From NCBI RefSeq assembly GCF_001297015.1, contig NZ_LIGE01000024.1:1-64000 (forward strand): a DNA stretch of 64,000 bases, in the 5' to 3' direction. The position numbers and the translations under genes were made by a program. Of this stretch, positions 27,901 to 37,200 are shown one piece after another; the first letter of the stretch is position 1; each line of letters starts with the position of its first letter. The DNA is from Pseudomonas sp. RIT-PI-r (GTDB taxonomy: Bacteria > Pseudomonadota > Gammaproteobacteria > Pseudomonadales > Pseudomonadaceae). The notes beneath the pieces were generated by a model. That model had not been told where the DNA came from and searched no databases. It worked only from the letters and a program-made list of their open reading frames with translations.

Positions 27901-30900
27901 TGAACGGCAAAGTCTTCGGCGGCGAGCTGGACCTGAGCTGGACCTACAGCGGCGCCATGTTCAACGCCGCGACCATCCAGCGCCTGGCCGATGACTACAT
28001 GCAGGAACTGACCGCGCTGATCGGCCATTGCTGCGACAGCGGCAACCGTGGCGTGACGCCGTCGGACTTCCCGCTGGCGCACCTGTCGCAAGCGCAACTG
28101 GATGCGCTGGTGCTGGAGCCGCAAGGCATCGATGACATCTACCCGCTGTCGCCCATGCAGCAGGGCATGCTGTTCCACACCTTGCTCGAACATGGCAATG
28201 GCGACTACATCAACCAGATGCGTCTGGACGTCGATGGCGTCGACCCGCAGCGCTTCCACGCTGCGTGGCAAGCGGTGGTGGATGCCCACGACATTCTGCG
28301 TACCGGGTTCTTCTGGCAGGGTGACCTGCCGCAGCCGGTGCAAGTGGTGCAACGCCAGGTCGAGGTGCCGTTCAGTATGCTCGACTGGCACGGCAAGACC
28401 GATCTCGACACGGCGCTGCAAACCCTCGCTGACGAGGAGCGCGCACTGGGCCTGGACCTGACCTGTGCGCCGCTGCTGCGTCTGGTGCTGGTGCGCACGG
28501 CGACTGATCGTCATCACCTGATCTACACCAACCATCACATCCTGATGGATGGCTGGAGCAGCGCGCAGTTGCTTGGCGAAGTGCTGCAGCATTATCGCGG
28601 CGAAGCGGTGCCGCGTCCGGCGGGTCGCTATCGCGATTACATCGGCTGGTTGCAGCGTCAGGATGCGGCGGCTGCCGAGAATTACTGGCTGGCAACGCTG
28701 GAACACCTGCAAGAGCCGACGCGTCTGGCCAACGCCATCGCGCGGCCAGTCGACGCTTTGCCAAGTGTCGGTTATGGCGACCATTACCAAGTGCTGGACG
28801 CTGACCTGAGCGTGCGTCTGGGTGAATTTGCCCGGGCCTCGAAAGTCACCGTCAACACGTTGGTGCAAGCCGCGTGGCTGTTGCTGTTGCAGCGTTACAC
28901 CGGCAAAGACTGTGTGGCGTTCGGTGCGACCGTGGCCGGGCGTCCGGCGGATCTGCCGGGAGCCGAAGAACAGATCGGTCTGTTCATCAACACCTTGCCT
29001 GTGGTGGCCGCGCCGCAAACGCAGCAGAGTCTGGCCAGTTGGCTGCAAGCCGTGCAGGCGCAGAACCTCGCTTCGCGCGAGTTCGAACACACGCCGCTGG
29101 CGGACATTCAGCGCTGGGCCGGGCAGGGCGGTGACGCACTGTTCGACAGCCTGATGGTGTTCGAGAACTATCCGATTGGCGAAGCGCTTGAACGGGGCGC
29201 GCCGCAGGGATTGCGTTTCGGTGCGGTGGTCAATCAGGAACAGACCAACTATCCGCTGACGCTGCTGGTGAGCATGGGTGCGCAACTGTCGGTGCATTTC
29301 AGCTATCAGCGCGACAGTTTTGCGGCGGCGAGTGTCACGCAGTTGGGTGAAAGCCTGCAGCGTCTGCTCGGGCAGATGGTCGAAGCGGGTGAAGGCTCGT
29401 TGAGCGACTTGAGCCTGATCGACAGCGTCACGAACGTCGAGCCCGACTTCGTCACCGAACTGTGCATTCATCAAGGCATTGCCCGCCAAGTGGCGGCCAC
29501 GCCGGATGCGCTGGCGGTGACCTTCGCCGATACGCGACTGACCTACGCCGAACTCGATGCGCAAGCCAACCGTCTGGCGCACAAGCTGATCGAGTTGGGT
29601 GTCGGCCCGGAAGTGCGCGTGGGTGTGGCGATGCCGCGTTCCGAGCAGCTGCTGATTGCCTTGCTGGCAGTGCTCAAATCCGGCGGCGCGTATGTGCCGC
29701 TGGATCCGGATTACCCGGCTGATCGCGTTGCCTACATGCTCGAGGACAGCCGTGCGCGGGTGTTGCTCACCGAGCAAGCGGTCGCTGCGACGCTGAGCGT
29801 GCCGGGCGATACCCAAGTGCTGCTGATGGATCAGGTTTCGCTGACCGGTTATTCAGGTGTCGCCCCGCAAACGTCGGTGCAGCCGGACAACCTCGCCTAC
29901 GTGATCTACACCTCCGGTTCCACCGGCAAACCGAAAGGCGTGGCCATCGCCCATCGCAACGTCATGGCGCTGATCGACTGGTCGGCCAAGGTCTACAGCC
30001 GTGACGATATTCAAGGCGTGCTGGCCTCGACTTCGGTGTGCTTCGACCTGTCGGTGTGGGAGCTGTTCGTCACGCTGGCCAATGGCGGATCGCTGATCAT
30101 CGCGCGCAATGCACTGGAACTACCGACCCTGCCAGCTCGCGATCAGGTTCGCTTGATCAACACCGTGCCGTCGGCGATCGCTGCGCTGCAACGCGCCGGG
30201 CAGATTCCCGCGAGCGTGCGCATCATCAACCTCGCGGGTGAGCCGCTCAAACAAGGGCTGGTCGACGCGTTGTATCAGCAGCTGACAGTCGAGCACGTCT
30301 ACGACCTTTACGGCCCGTCGGAAGACACCACCTATTCGACCTGGACCCGCCGTATCGCCGGCGGTCAGCCGCGCATCGGTCGTGCGCTCGATCACAGCGC
30401 CAGCCATTTGCTCGACGCCGATCTGCAAGCGGTGCCGCAAGGGATTTCGGCCGAGCTGTACCTGTCCGGCGCCGGCATCACCCGCGGTTATCTGGGGCGT
30501 GCGGCGATGACCGCCGAGCGCTTTGTACCGAACCCGTTCGTCGGCAATGGCGAGCGCATGTACCGCACCGGCGACCTGATTCGTGAACGCGAAGAGGGCG
30601 AACTGGAGTACATGGGCCGGATCGACCATCAGGTGAAAATTCGTGGATTCCGCATCGAACTGGGGGAAATCGAGGCGCGATTGCTCGCGCAACCGGACGT
30701 CAGCGAAGCAGCGGTGCTGGCCATCGAAAGCGAAACCGGTGCGCAACTGGTGGCCTATGTGGTCGCCCCGCAGCTGGACATGCATGACGGCGAAGCGCAG
30801 CGGCAACTGCGCGACGGACTAAAGACTGGCCTCAAGTCTTCGTTACCTGACTACATGATTCCCGCGCACCTGCTGTTCCTTGAGCAGTTGCCACTGACCC

Positions 30901-31262
30901 CCAACGGCAAACTCGACCGCAAGGCCCTGCCTGCGGTGGATGCCAGCCAGATGCAGGCCGCGTACGTCGCGCCGCAGAGTGAGCTTGAGCAGCAGGTCGC
31001 GGCGATCTGGCAGCAAGTGCTCGAGGTTGAACGCATTGGTCTGAACGATCACTTCTTCGAACTGGGCGGGCACTCGCTGCTGGCGGTCAACGTGGTGTCG
31101 CGCATCGCCCTCGAACTGGGCCTGACGCTGACCCCGCAACTGTTATTCCAGCACCCCGTCCTGAGCGACTTTGTCGCTCGACTCGATACAGGAGGCGGGG
31201 CAATCAACGAACAGAAACTGAGCAAGCTGGAAGCCCTGCTTGACGATATGGAGGAAGTCTGA
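18942..31262 (+). CDS. Pyoverdine NRPS 1: C-A-T-E-C-A-T-E-C-A-T, three modules
   Basis: A 4106-aa cytoplasmic synthetase. Module 1: C (about 50-480, HHIVSDG), A (513-1000), T (Ser in FFELGGDSI, about 1045), E (1100-1540, HHLAVDG). Module 2: C (from 1556, PLSPMQQG, HHILMDG), A (2004-2500), T (about 2540), E (2600-3050). Module 3: C (from 3064), A (3508-4000), T (FFELGGHSLL, about 4040). Codes read by eye: module 1 DVWHVSLIDK, a serine code; module 2 DGEACGGVTK, acidic Glu239, Lys or modified Orn; module 3 DLWNNALTYK, alanine-like. The E domains predict D configuration for residues 1 and 2, and the C domains after them carry the D-acceptor type start. The first C is of L-type, fitting transfer from L-Dab on PvdL (elsewhere). 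No TE. The stop overlaps the next ATG by 1 nt. Confidence 0.95.
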   Translation: MNAEDSLKLARRFIGLPLEKRQMFLAALQREGVDFSRFPIPTGVEAEDRQALSYAQQRMWFLWQLDPQGGAYNLPGAVRLNGRLNVAALEQAFASLVERHETLRTVFQRQAEDSLSQVPASAPLVIRHEDFSALPASEREQAVVQAAEQQSVLPFDLAAGPLLRVTLLKLADQEHVLLLTLHHIVSDGWSMNVLIDEFIRCYDAFDAGQPPQLAALPIQYSDYALWQRRWLEAGEQARQLDYWQAQLGDEHPVLELPLDHSRPAMPSYRGTRYEFAVDEQLAEQLRNTAQQHQVTLFMLLLGAFNALLHRYTGQTDIRVGVPIANRNRGEIEGLIGFFVNTQVLRTQLDGQTRIDDLLRSVKDTALGAQAHQDLPFEQLVEALKLERSLSHTPLFQVMYNHQPQVADIASISTASGLLLNSLDWQSRTTQFDLTLDTYEKGGKLHAALTYASDLFEPATIERMARHWLRLLKAMVADPSQRIGELPLLEADEQHTLVHDWNNVHAVYPTQTPIHQLIEAQVARTPNAPALLFGEQTLSYAELDARANRLAHLLAEQGVRADSLVGVCALRSVEMVVALLATLKAGGAYVPLDPEYPQERLAYMIEDSGITLLLTQEALLASLPTDGVQVITLDQPGLLDRYSDSRPNVSIDPLNLAYVIYTSGSTGKPKGAGNSHAALVNRLCWMQEAYAIDASDSVLQKTPFSFDVSVWEFFWPLLTGARLVVAAPGAHRDPLQLIDIINRHGISTLHFVPSMLQAFIHEAGVESCVGLKRIVCSGEALPLDAQLQVFAKLPNAGLYNLYGPTEAAIDVTHWTCVDEGADSVPIGRPIANLRTHVLDAELLPVPSGVAGELYLGGAGLARSYHQRPALTAERFVPCPFHDGARLYRTGDRVRQRADGVIEYLGRLDHQVKLRGLRIELGEIETRLMQHPLVREAVVLVQGGKHLVAYLVLEQAQPDEQWQQDVKAWLLGSLPEFMVPTYLMTLTKLPVTANGKLDRKALPQPDAAPQQAFVAPQDALQKALAAIWEDVLGLERVGLEDNFFELGGDSIISIQVVSRARQAGIRLSPRDLFQYQTVRSLALVATLDNQTSVDQGPVTGDAVLGPIQQHFFSRAMPLRDHWNQSLLLTPRDSLNAQWLEAALTQVINHHDALRLRFVESADGWQQSHGPLVGSADLWLRDAESAEQLQALCNAAQRSLDLQKGPLLRALLVTMADGSQRLALIIHHLAVDGVSWRVLLEDLQQAYEQRSAGGGIQLPAKTNAFQSWTARLESAAARFDEQLDYWKNQHQGAQDLPCERPDGSLQNLHGEKIEWRLDAERTRQLLQQAPAAYRTQVNDLLLTVLARTISRWTRQPGTLIELEGHGREDLFDDIDLTRTVGWFTSLFAVKLTAADDLDGSIKSIKEQLRAVPDKGLGYGVLRYLAAPSVRAELAQLAPPRITFNYLGQFDRQFDEAALFVPSAETSGVAQDPAAPLANWLTVEGQVYGGELSMSWGFSREMFDGATVQKLVDQYAIELHALIEHCCTLQAAQATPSDFPLARVTQAQLDALPVPAGQLDDVYPLSPMQQGLLFHTLYEQAAGEYINQLRVDVQGLDPERFRAAWQATVDAQDILRSGFVWQGELAQPLQIVHKRVQLPFSILDWRDRDDQPAALAALADAERQQGFDLSCAPLLQLQLVQTGAEQWHLIYTHHHILMDGWSNSQLLGEVLQRYSGRTPVTGGGRYRDYIAWLQRQDGQLSEDFWSGQLAALQEPTRLARAATAGEKQSGHGDHYLTLDVQRTQALETFARQQKVTVNTLVQAAWLLLLQRYTGHEAVAFGATVAGRPADLPGIEQQVGLFINTLPVIGAPRPDQSVGSWLQAVQAQNLSLRDFEHTPLADIQRWAGQGGEALFDNILVFENYPIAQALSQAGQGLTFGDVGNLEQTHYALSVAVTLGQQLALHYSFDRGQFASDVIAGISAHLLQLLEQFAVSAERNLGEIALADAQEQARQQAENHPQPYPVDIGVHQRIAALAAQNPQRTAVIFNGEHFSYGEIDQRANQLAHALIARGVGAETRVGVALPRSESVIVALLAVLKAGGAYVPLDTSYPRERLAYLIEDSGLALLISDSSVSAQLPVDESVPLLELDRLDLRELPIKAPQVQLDPHNLAYVIYTSGSTGNPKGVSVAHGPLAMHCQAIGQRYEMRDSDCEFHFMSFAFDGAHERWLTSLTHGASLLIRDDTLWTPEQTYNAMIEHGVTVVAFPPVYLQQLAEHAERVGNPPKVRIYCFGGDAVPNASFERVKRALDPDYIINGYGPTETVVTPLIWKAGREVPCGAAYAPIGSRIGDRSAYVLDADLNLLPQGMAGELYLGGTGLARGYLNRPGLTAERFVADPFSTTGGLLYRTGDLVRQRLDGTFDYLDRIDNQVKIRGFRIELGEVEAALQALDGVREAVVVAQEGSAGSGKRLVAYVVGDSSHADFTDDLRAQLKATLPGHMVPAYVLRLERMPLTPNGKLDRKNLPKPDVSQLQQAYLAPHTPLEQQLAAIWQDVLKLEQVGISDNFFELGGDSIISIQVVSRARQAGIRFTPKDLFQHQTIAALAVVAQTGEALQLIDQQPVAGSTALLPIHQEFFAQAIPDRHHWNQSVMLKPTRALDAQLLEQALDALVLHHDSLRLDFVEQADGWAAQYRDVVTQAGETILWQVEVADLAALEALGDKAQRSLQLSGGSLIRAVLANLADGTQRLLLIVHHLVVDGVSWRILFEDLQNAYRQILAGNPVQLPAKTSAVKAWAAALQDYAASPALQTELGFWQQQLQGASAALPYDHPHGGQQHDQALTIRSKLDKALTRQLLQDAPQAYRTQVNDLLLTALARVMVRWTGADNALVLLEGHGREDLFDNIDLTRTVGWFTSVFPARLSPVAELGASLKQVKEQLRAIPHKGIGFGALAHLGDEQARETLQALPTPRLTFNYLGQFDGSFDGADEALFVPTSEAGGAEVNMQGPLGNPLALNGKVFGGELDLSWTYSGAMFNAATIQRLADDYMQELTALIGHCCDSGNRGVTPSDFPLAHLSQAQLDALVLEPQGIDDIYPLSPMQQGMLFHTLLEHGNGDYINQMRLDVDGVDPQRFHAAWQAVVDAHDILRTGFFWQGDLPQPVQVVQRQVEVPFSMLDWHGKTDLDTALQTLADEERALGLDLTCAPLLRLVLVRTATDRHHLIYTNHHILMDGWSSAQLLGEVLQHYRGEAVPRPAGRYRDYIGWLQRQDAAAAENYWLATLEHLQEPTRLANAIARPVDALPSVGYGDHYQVLDADLSVRLGEFARASKVTVNTLVQAAWLLLLQRYTGKDCVAFGATVAGRPADLPGAEEQIGLFINTLPVVAAPQTQQSLASWLQAVQAQNLASREFEHTPLADIQRWAGQGGDALFDSLMVFENYPIGEALERGAPQGLRFGAVVNQEQTNYPLTLLVSMGAQLSVHFSYQRDSFAAASVTQLGESLQRLLGQMVEAGEGSLSDLSLIDSVTNVEPDFVTELCIHQGIARQVAATPDALAVTFADTRLTYAELDAQANRLAHKLIELGVGPEVRVGVAMPRSEQLLIALLAVLKSGGAYVPLDPDYPADRVAYMLEDSRARVLLTEQAVAATLSVPGDTQVLLMDQVSLTGYSGVAPQTSVQPDNLAYVIYTSGSTGKPKGVAIAHRNVMALIDWSAKVYSRDDIQGVLASTSVCFDLSVWELFVTLANGGSLIIARNALELPTLPARDQVRLINTVPSAIAALQRAGQIPASVRIINLAGEPLKQGLVDALYQQLTVEHVYDLYGPSEDTTYSTWTRRIAGGQPRIGRALDHSASHLLDADLQAVPQGISAELYLSGAGITRGYLGRAAMTAERFVPNPFVGNGERMYRTGDLIREREEGELEYMGRIDHQVKIRGFRIELGEIEARLLAQPDVSEAAVLAIESETGAQLVAYVVAPQLDMHDGEAQRQLRDGLKTGLKSSLPDYMIPAHLLFLEQLPLTPNGKLDRKALPAVDASQMQAAYVAPQSELEQQVAAIWQQVLEVERIGLNDHFFELGGHSLLAVNVVSRIALELGLTLTPQLLFQHPVLSDFVARLDTGGGAINEQKLSKLEALLDDMEEV

Positions 31263-34200
31263 TGGACAAGAGTGTTGCTTTGAGGATAGCCAAGCGCTTT
31301 ATCACTCTGCCGCTGGACAAACGTAAGCTGTACCTGGAAAAGATGCTCGAAGAGGGCGTCTCTCCGGCCAACCTGCCGATCCCGGAAACACGCTCCGGGT
31401 TTGCAGCGATTCCTCTGTCGTACGCTCAGGAACGCCAACTGTTCCTCTGGCAAATGGATCCGCACAGCACCGCGTATCACATCCCCAGCGCCTTGCGCCT
31501 CAAGGGCCAGCTGGACGTGGCGGCGCTGGAACGCAGCTTCAATGCCGTGGCCGCGCGCCACGAAAGTTTGCGCACCACGTTTGCCGAGCACGGCGAAACC
31601 TTCTGCCAAGTGATTCACCCGCAATTGCCACTGAGCATCACCCTGACACCGCTGCCGGCAGGCCTCGACAGCGCTGGCGAAGAGGCGGCGATCAAGGCGT
31701 TTGTCGAAAGCGAAACCGCGCGCCCGTTCAATCTGCAACAGGGTCCGCTGCTGCGCGTGGCATTGCTCAAGGTCGCTGATGACGATCATGTGCTGGTGTT
31801 GATCCAGCACCACATCATCGCCGATGGCTGGTCGATCAAAGTGCTGGTCAACGAGCTGATCCAGCATTACGCCGCCGACAGCGCCGGGCAGCCGTTGAGC
31901 CTGCCGGAACTGGAGGTGCAATACGCCGACTATGCGATCTGGCAGCGCCATTGGCTGGAAGCGGGCGAGCGTGAGCGACAACTGGCTTACTGGATCAAGA
32001 CACTGGACGGCGAGCAGCCGGTGCTGGAACTGCCGATCGATTTCCCGCGTCCGGCAGTGCAAAGTTTGCGCGGTGCACGCCTGCAACTGGACCTGCCGGC
32101 GGCCCTCGGCGATGCGCTCAAGCAACTGGCCCAGCGCGAAGGCGCGAGCCTGTTCATGCTGTTGCTGGCGTCGTTTCAGGCGTTGCTGCATCGCTACAGC
32201 GGCCAGGCGCAGATTCGTGTCGGCGTGCCCACGGCCAACCGTAACCGGGTCGAGACCGAGGGCCTGATCGGCTTCTTCGTCAACACTCAAGTCTTGAATG
32301 CCGAAGTGCATGGGCAACTGCCGTTCAACCAATTGCTGGCCCAGGTCAAGCAGGCGGCGATGGCCGCCCAGGCACATCAGGATCTGCCGTTCGAGCAGTT
32401 GATCGAAGCGCTGCAACCGGAGCGCAGCCTGAGCCACAGCCCGGTGTTCCAGGTGATGTTCAACCACCAGACCAGCCGTGATCAGGGGCGTGGCGCGGTG
32501 CAATTGCCGCAACTGAGCGTCGAAGATGTGCAGTGGGAAGGACGCACCGCGCAATTCGACCTGACCCTCAATACTTACGAATCGAATGACGGTTTCGCCG
32601 CCGAGCTGACCTACGCCACCGATCTGTTCAAGCCGGAAACGGTCGAGCGTCTGGCGCGTCATTGGCAAAACCTGTTGCAAGGAATTGTGGCCGCACCGAC
32701 TCAACGGGTTGGCGAGTTGCCCTTGCTGGAAAGTGCCGAGCACGGCGTTCTGTTGCAGGACTGGTTCCGCGTGGCGGATCACAGCGCGCAGGGCGAATGC
32801 GTGCAGCAGGACTTTGCCTTGCAGGCGCAGCAAAACCCGCAGGCCACGGCACTGATCATCGGCGACGACGTACTGACGTATGGCGAACTGGATGCCCGGG
32901 CCAACCAACTGGCGCATCACCTGATCGAGGCCGGCGTCGGCCCGGATCAACTGGTCGGCATCGCGGTCGAGCGCAGCGTTGAGATGATCGTCGGCCTGTT
33001 GGCGATCCTCAAGGCCGGCGGCGCTTATGTGCCGCTGGACCCGGCGTATCCCGAGGATCGTCTGGCTTACATGATCGAGGACAGCGGCCTGCATTTGCTG
33101 CTGACACAGGCGCATTTGCAGGCGCAGCTGCCGATCCCGGCGGGTGTGCAAACCCTGTTGCTCGATCAGCCAGGTGACTGGCTTGCGGCTTATCCACAGA
33201 CCGCGCCGGACGTGGCCGTCAACGGCGAGCATCTGGCGTACACGATCTACACCTCCGGCTCCACCGGCAAACCGAAAGGCGTGATGGTACGCCACGCGGC
33301 GTTGAGCAACTTTGTCGCGAGCATGATCAAGCAGCCGGGGATTGTCGCTGCGGATCGCATGCTGTCGCTGACCACGTTCTCCTTCGATATTTTCGGCTTG
33401 GAAATCTATGGCCCGCTGCTCGCCGGCGCCTGTGTGGTGCTGACTGGCAAGGACGTGCATCAAGACCCGCAAGCGGTGCTCGAACTGATCGAGCGTCATG
33501 CCGTGAGCGTCCTGCAAGCAACGCCATCGACCTGGCGCATGCTGCTCGACAACGAACACGCATTGATTCTCAAGGGCCGCACGTTCCTCTGTGGCGGTGA
33601 AGCGCTGCCGCAAGAACTGGCCCAGCGCATGCTGGTGCTGACGCCGAGCGTGTGGAACCTGTATGGCCCGACCGAAACCACGATCTGGTCGGCGCAACAC
33701 GCACTGAGCGCGGACCACAGCCGTCCATTCCTCGGCACCCCGATCGACAACACCGCACTGTACATTCTCGGCAGTGACCTTGAGCTCAATCCGCTCGGTG
33801 CGCCGGGGGAATTGCTGATCGGCGGTGACGGTCTGGCCCGTGGTTACTTTCAGCGCCCGAGCCTGACCGCCGAACGTTTTGTGCCGGATCCGTTTTCGGC
33901 AAACGGTGCGCGTCTGTACCGCACCGGCGACCTGACCCGTTATCGCGCAGAAGGCGTGATCGAGTACATCGGGCGCATCGATCATCAAGTCAAAATCCGT
34001 GGTTTCCGAATCGAGCTTGGCGAGATCGAAGCGCGTTTGCTCGCGCTCGACAGCGTGCGCGAGACCGTGGTGGTCGCTCAGGACGGCCCGACCGGACCGC
34101 AACTGGTCGGCTATGTGGTGCCGTCCGCCAGCACTGTTGACGAAGTCGAACTGCGCGCTGAATTGAAAGCCAGCCTCAAGGCCGAACTGCCGGAATACAT

Positions 34201-37200
34201 GGTGCCGGCGCACCTGCTGTTCCTCGCGCAACTGCCGCTGACCCCCAACGGCAAAGTCGACCGCAAAGCCTTGCCGGCACCCGATGCCAGCCAGTTGCAA
34301 TCGACCTATATCGCGCCGCAAACCGCGACTCAACACAGCGTCGCCGAGATCTGGCAAGCGGTGCTCAAGCTTGAGCGTGTCGGTCTCAGCGACAACTTCT
34401 TCGAACTCGGCGGCCATTCCTTGCTGGTAACGCAAGTGGTCTCGCGAGTGCGTCAGACGCTGAACGTTCAGGTGCCGCTGCGTACGCTGTTCGAACACAG
34501 CGTTCTGGAAGACTTCGTCGCCGCCCTGGGTGTCGATCAGGCGACGCAGGAACCGGCGATTGTCGCGCTGCCGCGTACGCAACCGATGGCACTTTCCTAT
34601 GCGCAGGAACGTCAGTGGTTCCTTTGGCAACTGGAGCCGACCAGCACGGCCTATCACGTCCCGGCTGCGCTGCGTCTGCGCGGTGAGCTGAATCTGCCGG
34701 CATTGCAGCAAAGCTTCAATGCATTGATCGAGCGCCACGAATCCTTGCGCACCTGCTTCGTCGAACAGCAGGGCCAGACCCTGCAAGTGATTCAGGCGCA
34801 TGGCACGCTGGATCTGCAAGTGCAGGACGTGGCGGGGCTCGACGACGCGGCGCTGCAAGCGCTGGTCGCCGCAGAAACCCTGCACCTGTTCAACCTGCAG
34901 CAAGGCCCGCTGCTGCGGGTGAAACTGCTGCGTCTGGCCGCCGATGATCACGCGCTGGTGATCACCTTGCACCATATCGTCTCCGACGGTTGGTCGATGA
35001 ACATCATGGTCGATGAACTGGTGGCGTTGTACGCCGCGTACAGCCAGGGCCAGACCGCGCCATTGCCGGCGTTGCCGGTGCAATACGCCGACTACGCCGT
35101 GTGGCAGAAACAGTGGATGGACGCCGGTGAGCGCGAGCGTCAGTTGAATTACTGGACCGCGCAACTCGGCGATGGCGATCAGCCGTTGCTGGAGCTGCCG
35201 ACTGACCGTCCGCGCCCTGCCGAGCAAAGCTATCGCGGCGCGCGTCGCGACATCCCCCTGAGCCTCGAACTGGCCACTGCCCTCAAGCAAGTCGCGCAAC
35301 GTGAGAACGTCACCCTGTTCGCGTTGTTGCTGGCCTCGTTCCAGACCTTGCTGCACCGCTACAGCGGTCAGGCCGACATCCGCGTCGGCGTGCCGGTGGC
35401 CAACCGCAACCGGGTCGAGACGGAAGGGCTGATCGGCTTCTTCGTCAACACCCAGGTGCTGAAGGCCGAGTTCGACAGTCAGCAGACTTTCCGCAGCCTG
35501 TTGCAACAAGTGAAGAACACCGTGCTCGGCGCTCAGGCCCATCAGGATCTGCCGTTCGAGCAACTGGTCGACGCACTGCAACCGGAACGCAGCCTCAGCC
35601 ACAGCCCGCTGTTCCAGGTGATGCACAACCACCAGAGCCAGGCGCGTCAGGCGCAGGGCGCGACACGCCTGCCGCAACTGCAGATCGAAGGCTTGCCGTG
35701 GGCGTCGAACACCGCGCAGTTCGATTTGACCCTGAACACCTTTGAATCGACCGACAACGTCTGGGCCGAGCTGACTTACGCCACCGACCTGTTCGACGTC
35801 GAGACCATCGAGCGCCTGTCGCAACACTGGACGAATCTGCTGCAAGGCATCGTCACCGACAGCGGCCAGCGTATCGCTGAGCTGCCGCTGCACGACGCCG
35901 CCGAACGCGCAGCAACCCTGCTGCAATGGAACCCGGCCGTGGCCGATTTCCCTAACGAGCAGTGCCTGCATCACTTGATCGAAGCCCAGGCCGCCCGCGC
36001 ACCGCAAGCGGTGGCCGTGACGTATGCAGAACAGTCCTTGAGCTACGGTGAACTCAACAGCCGGGCCAACCAGTTAGCGCACAAGCTGATCGCCAGCGGC
36101 GTCGGCCCGGACGTGCGCGTGGGTCTGGCGGTGGAGCGCAGCCTCGACATGCTGGTCGGCTTGCTGGCGATTCTCAAGGCTGGCGGTGCGTATGTGCCGC
36201 TCGACCCAAGCTACCCGGAAGAGCGTCTGAGCTACATGATCGGCGACAGCGGCATCGGCCTGCTGTTGAGCCAAAGCCATCTGCTCGGCCGACTGCCCGT
36301 ACCGGACTCGGTGCGCAGTCTGATGCTCGACCAGGATCGTGAAGATCTCGAAGGCTACAGCGACTGCAACCCGCAGGTGCAGATGAGCGCGGACAACCTC
36401 GCGTATGTGATCTACACCTCCGGTTCGACCGGTCAGCCAAAGGGCACCTTGCTCGCGCACCGCAACGTGCTGCGCCTGTTCGAAGCCACTGCGGCGTGGT
36501 TCGATTTCGGCGCGCGGGATGTCTGGAGCCTGTTCCATTCCTACGCGTTCGACTTCTCCGTGTGGGAGATTTTCGGCGCGCTGCTGTACGGCGGCAAACT
36601 GGTGGTGGTGCCTTACGAGGTCAGCCGTGCGCCGGAAGATTTCTTCGCTTTGCTGTGTCGCGAAGGCATCACCGTGCTCAACCAGACACCCTCGGCGTTC
36701 AAGCAACTGATGCAGGTCGCCTGCGCCCCGGAACACGCCGCGCAACAACTGGCGCTGCGTTACGTGGTGTTCGGCGGTGAGGCGCTGGAAGTGAAAAGCC
36801 TGCGTCCATGGTTCGAGCGTTTCGGCGATCAAACGCCGCAACTGATCAACATGTACGGCATCACCGAAACCACCGTGCACGTGACGTACCGGCCGTTGTC
36901 GATGGCCGATTTGCAGCGTGACGCCAGCAGCCCGATCGGCGAGCCGATTGCCGACCTGTCGTGGTACTTGCTCGACGGCGATCTGAACCCGGTGGCCAAG
37001 GGTTGTATCGGTGAGCTGTACGTCGGTCGCGCCGGTCTGGCGCGCGGTTATCTGAACCGTGCCGATCTGACGTCGTTGCGGTTTATTCCCGATCCGTTTG
37101 CCGCTGACGGTGGTCGTCTGTATCGCACCGGCGACCTGGCGCGTTATCGCGCTGACGGCGTGATCGAATACATCGGGCGGATCGACCATCAGGTGAAGAT

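Noticed and set aside
23016..29816. A very long open frame antisense to NRPS 1 (over 2200 codons) and a similar one at 31049-36007
   Set aside because: Shadow frames caused by the strong third-position GC bias of the NRPS genes; the predicted proteins have no motifs and the sense strand is a clear synthetase.
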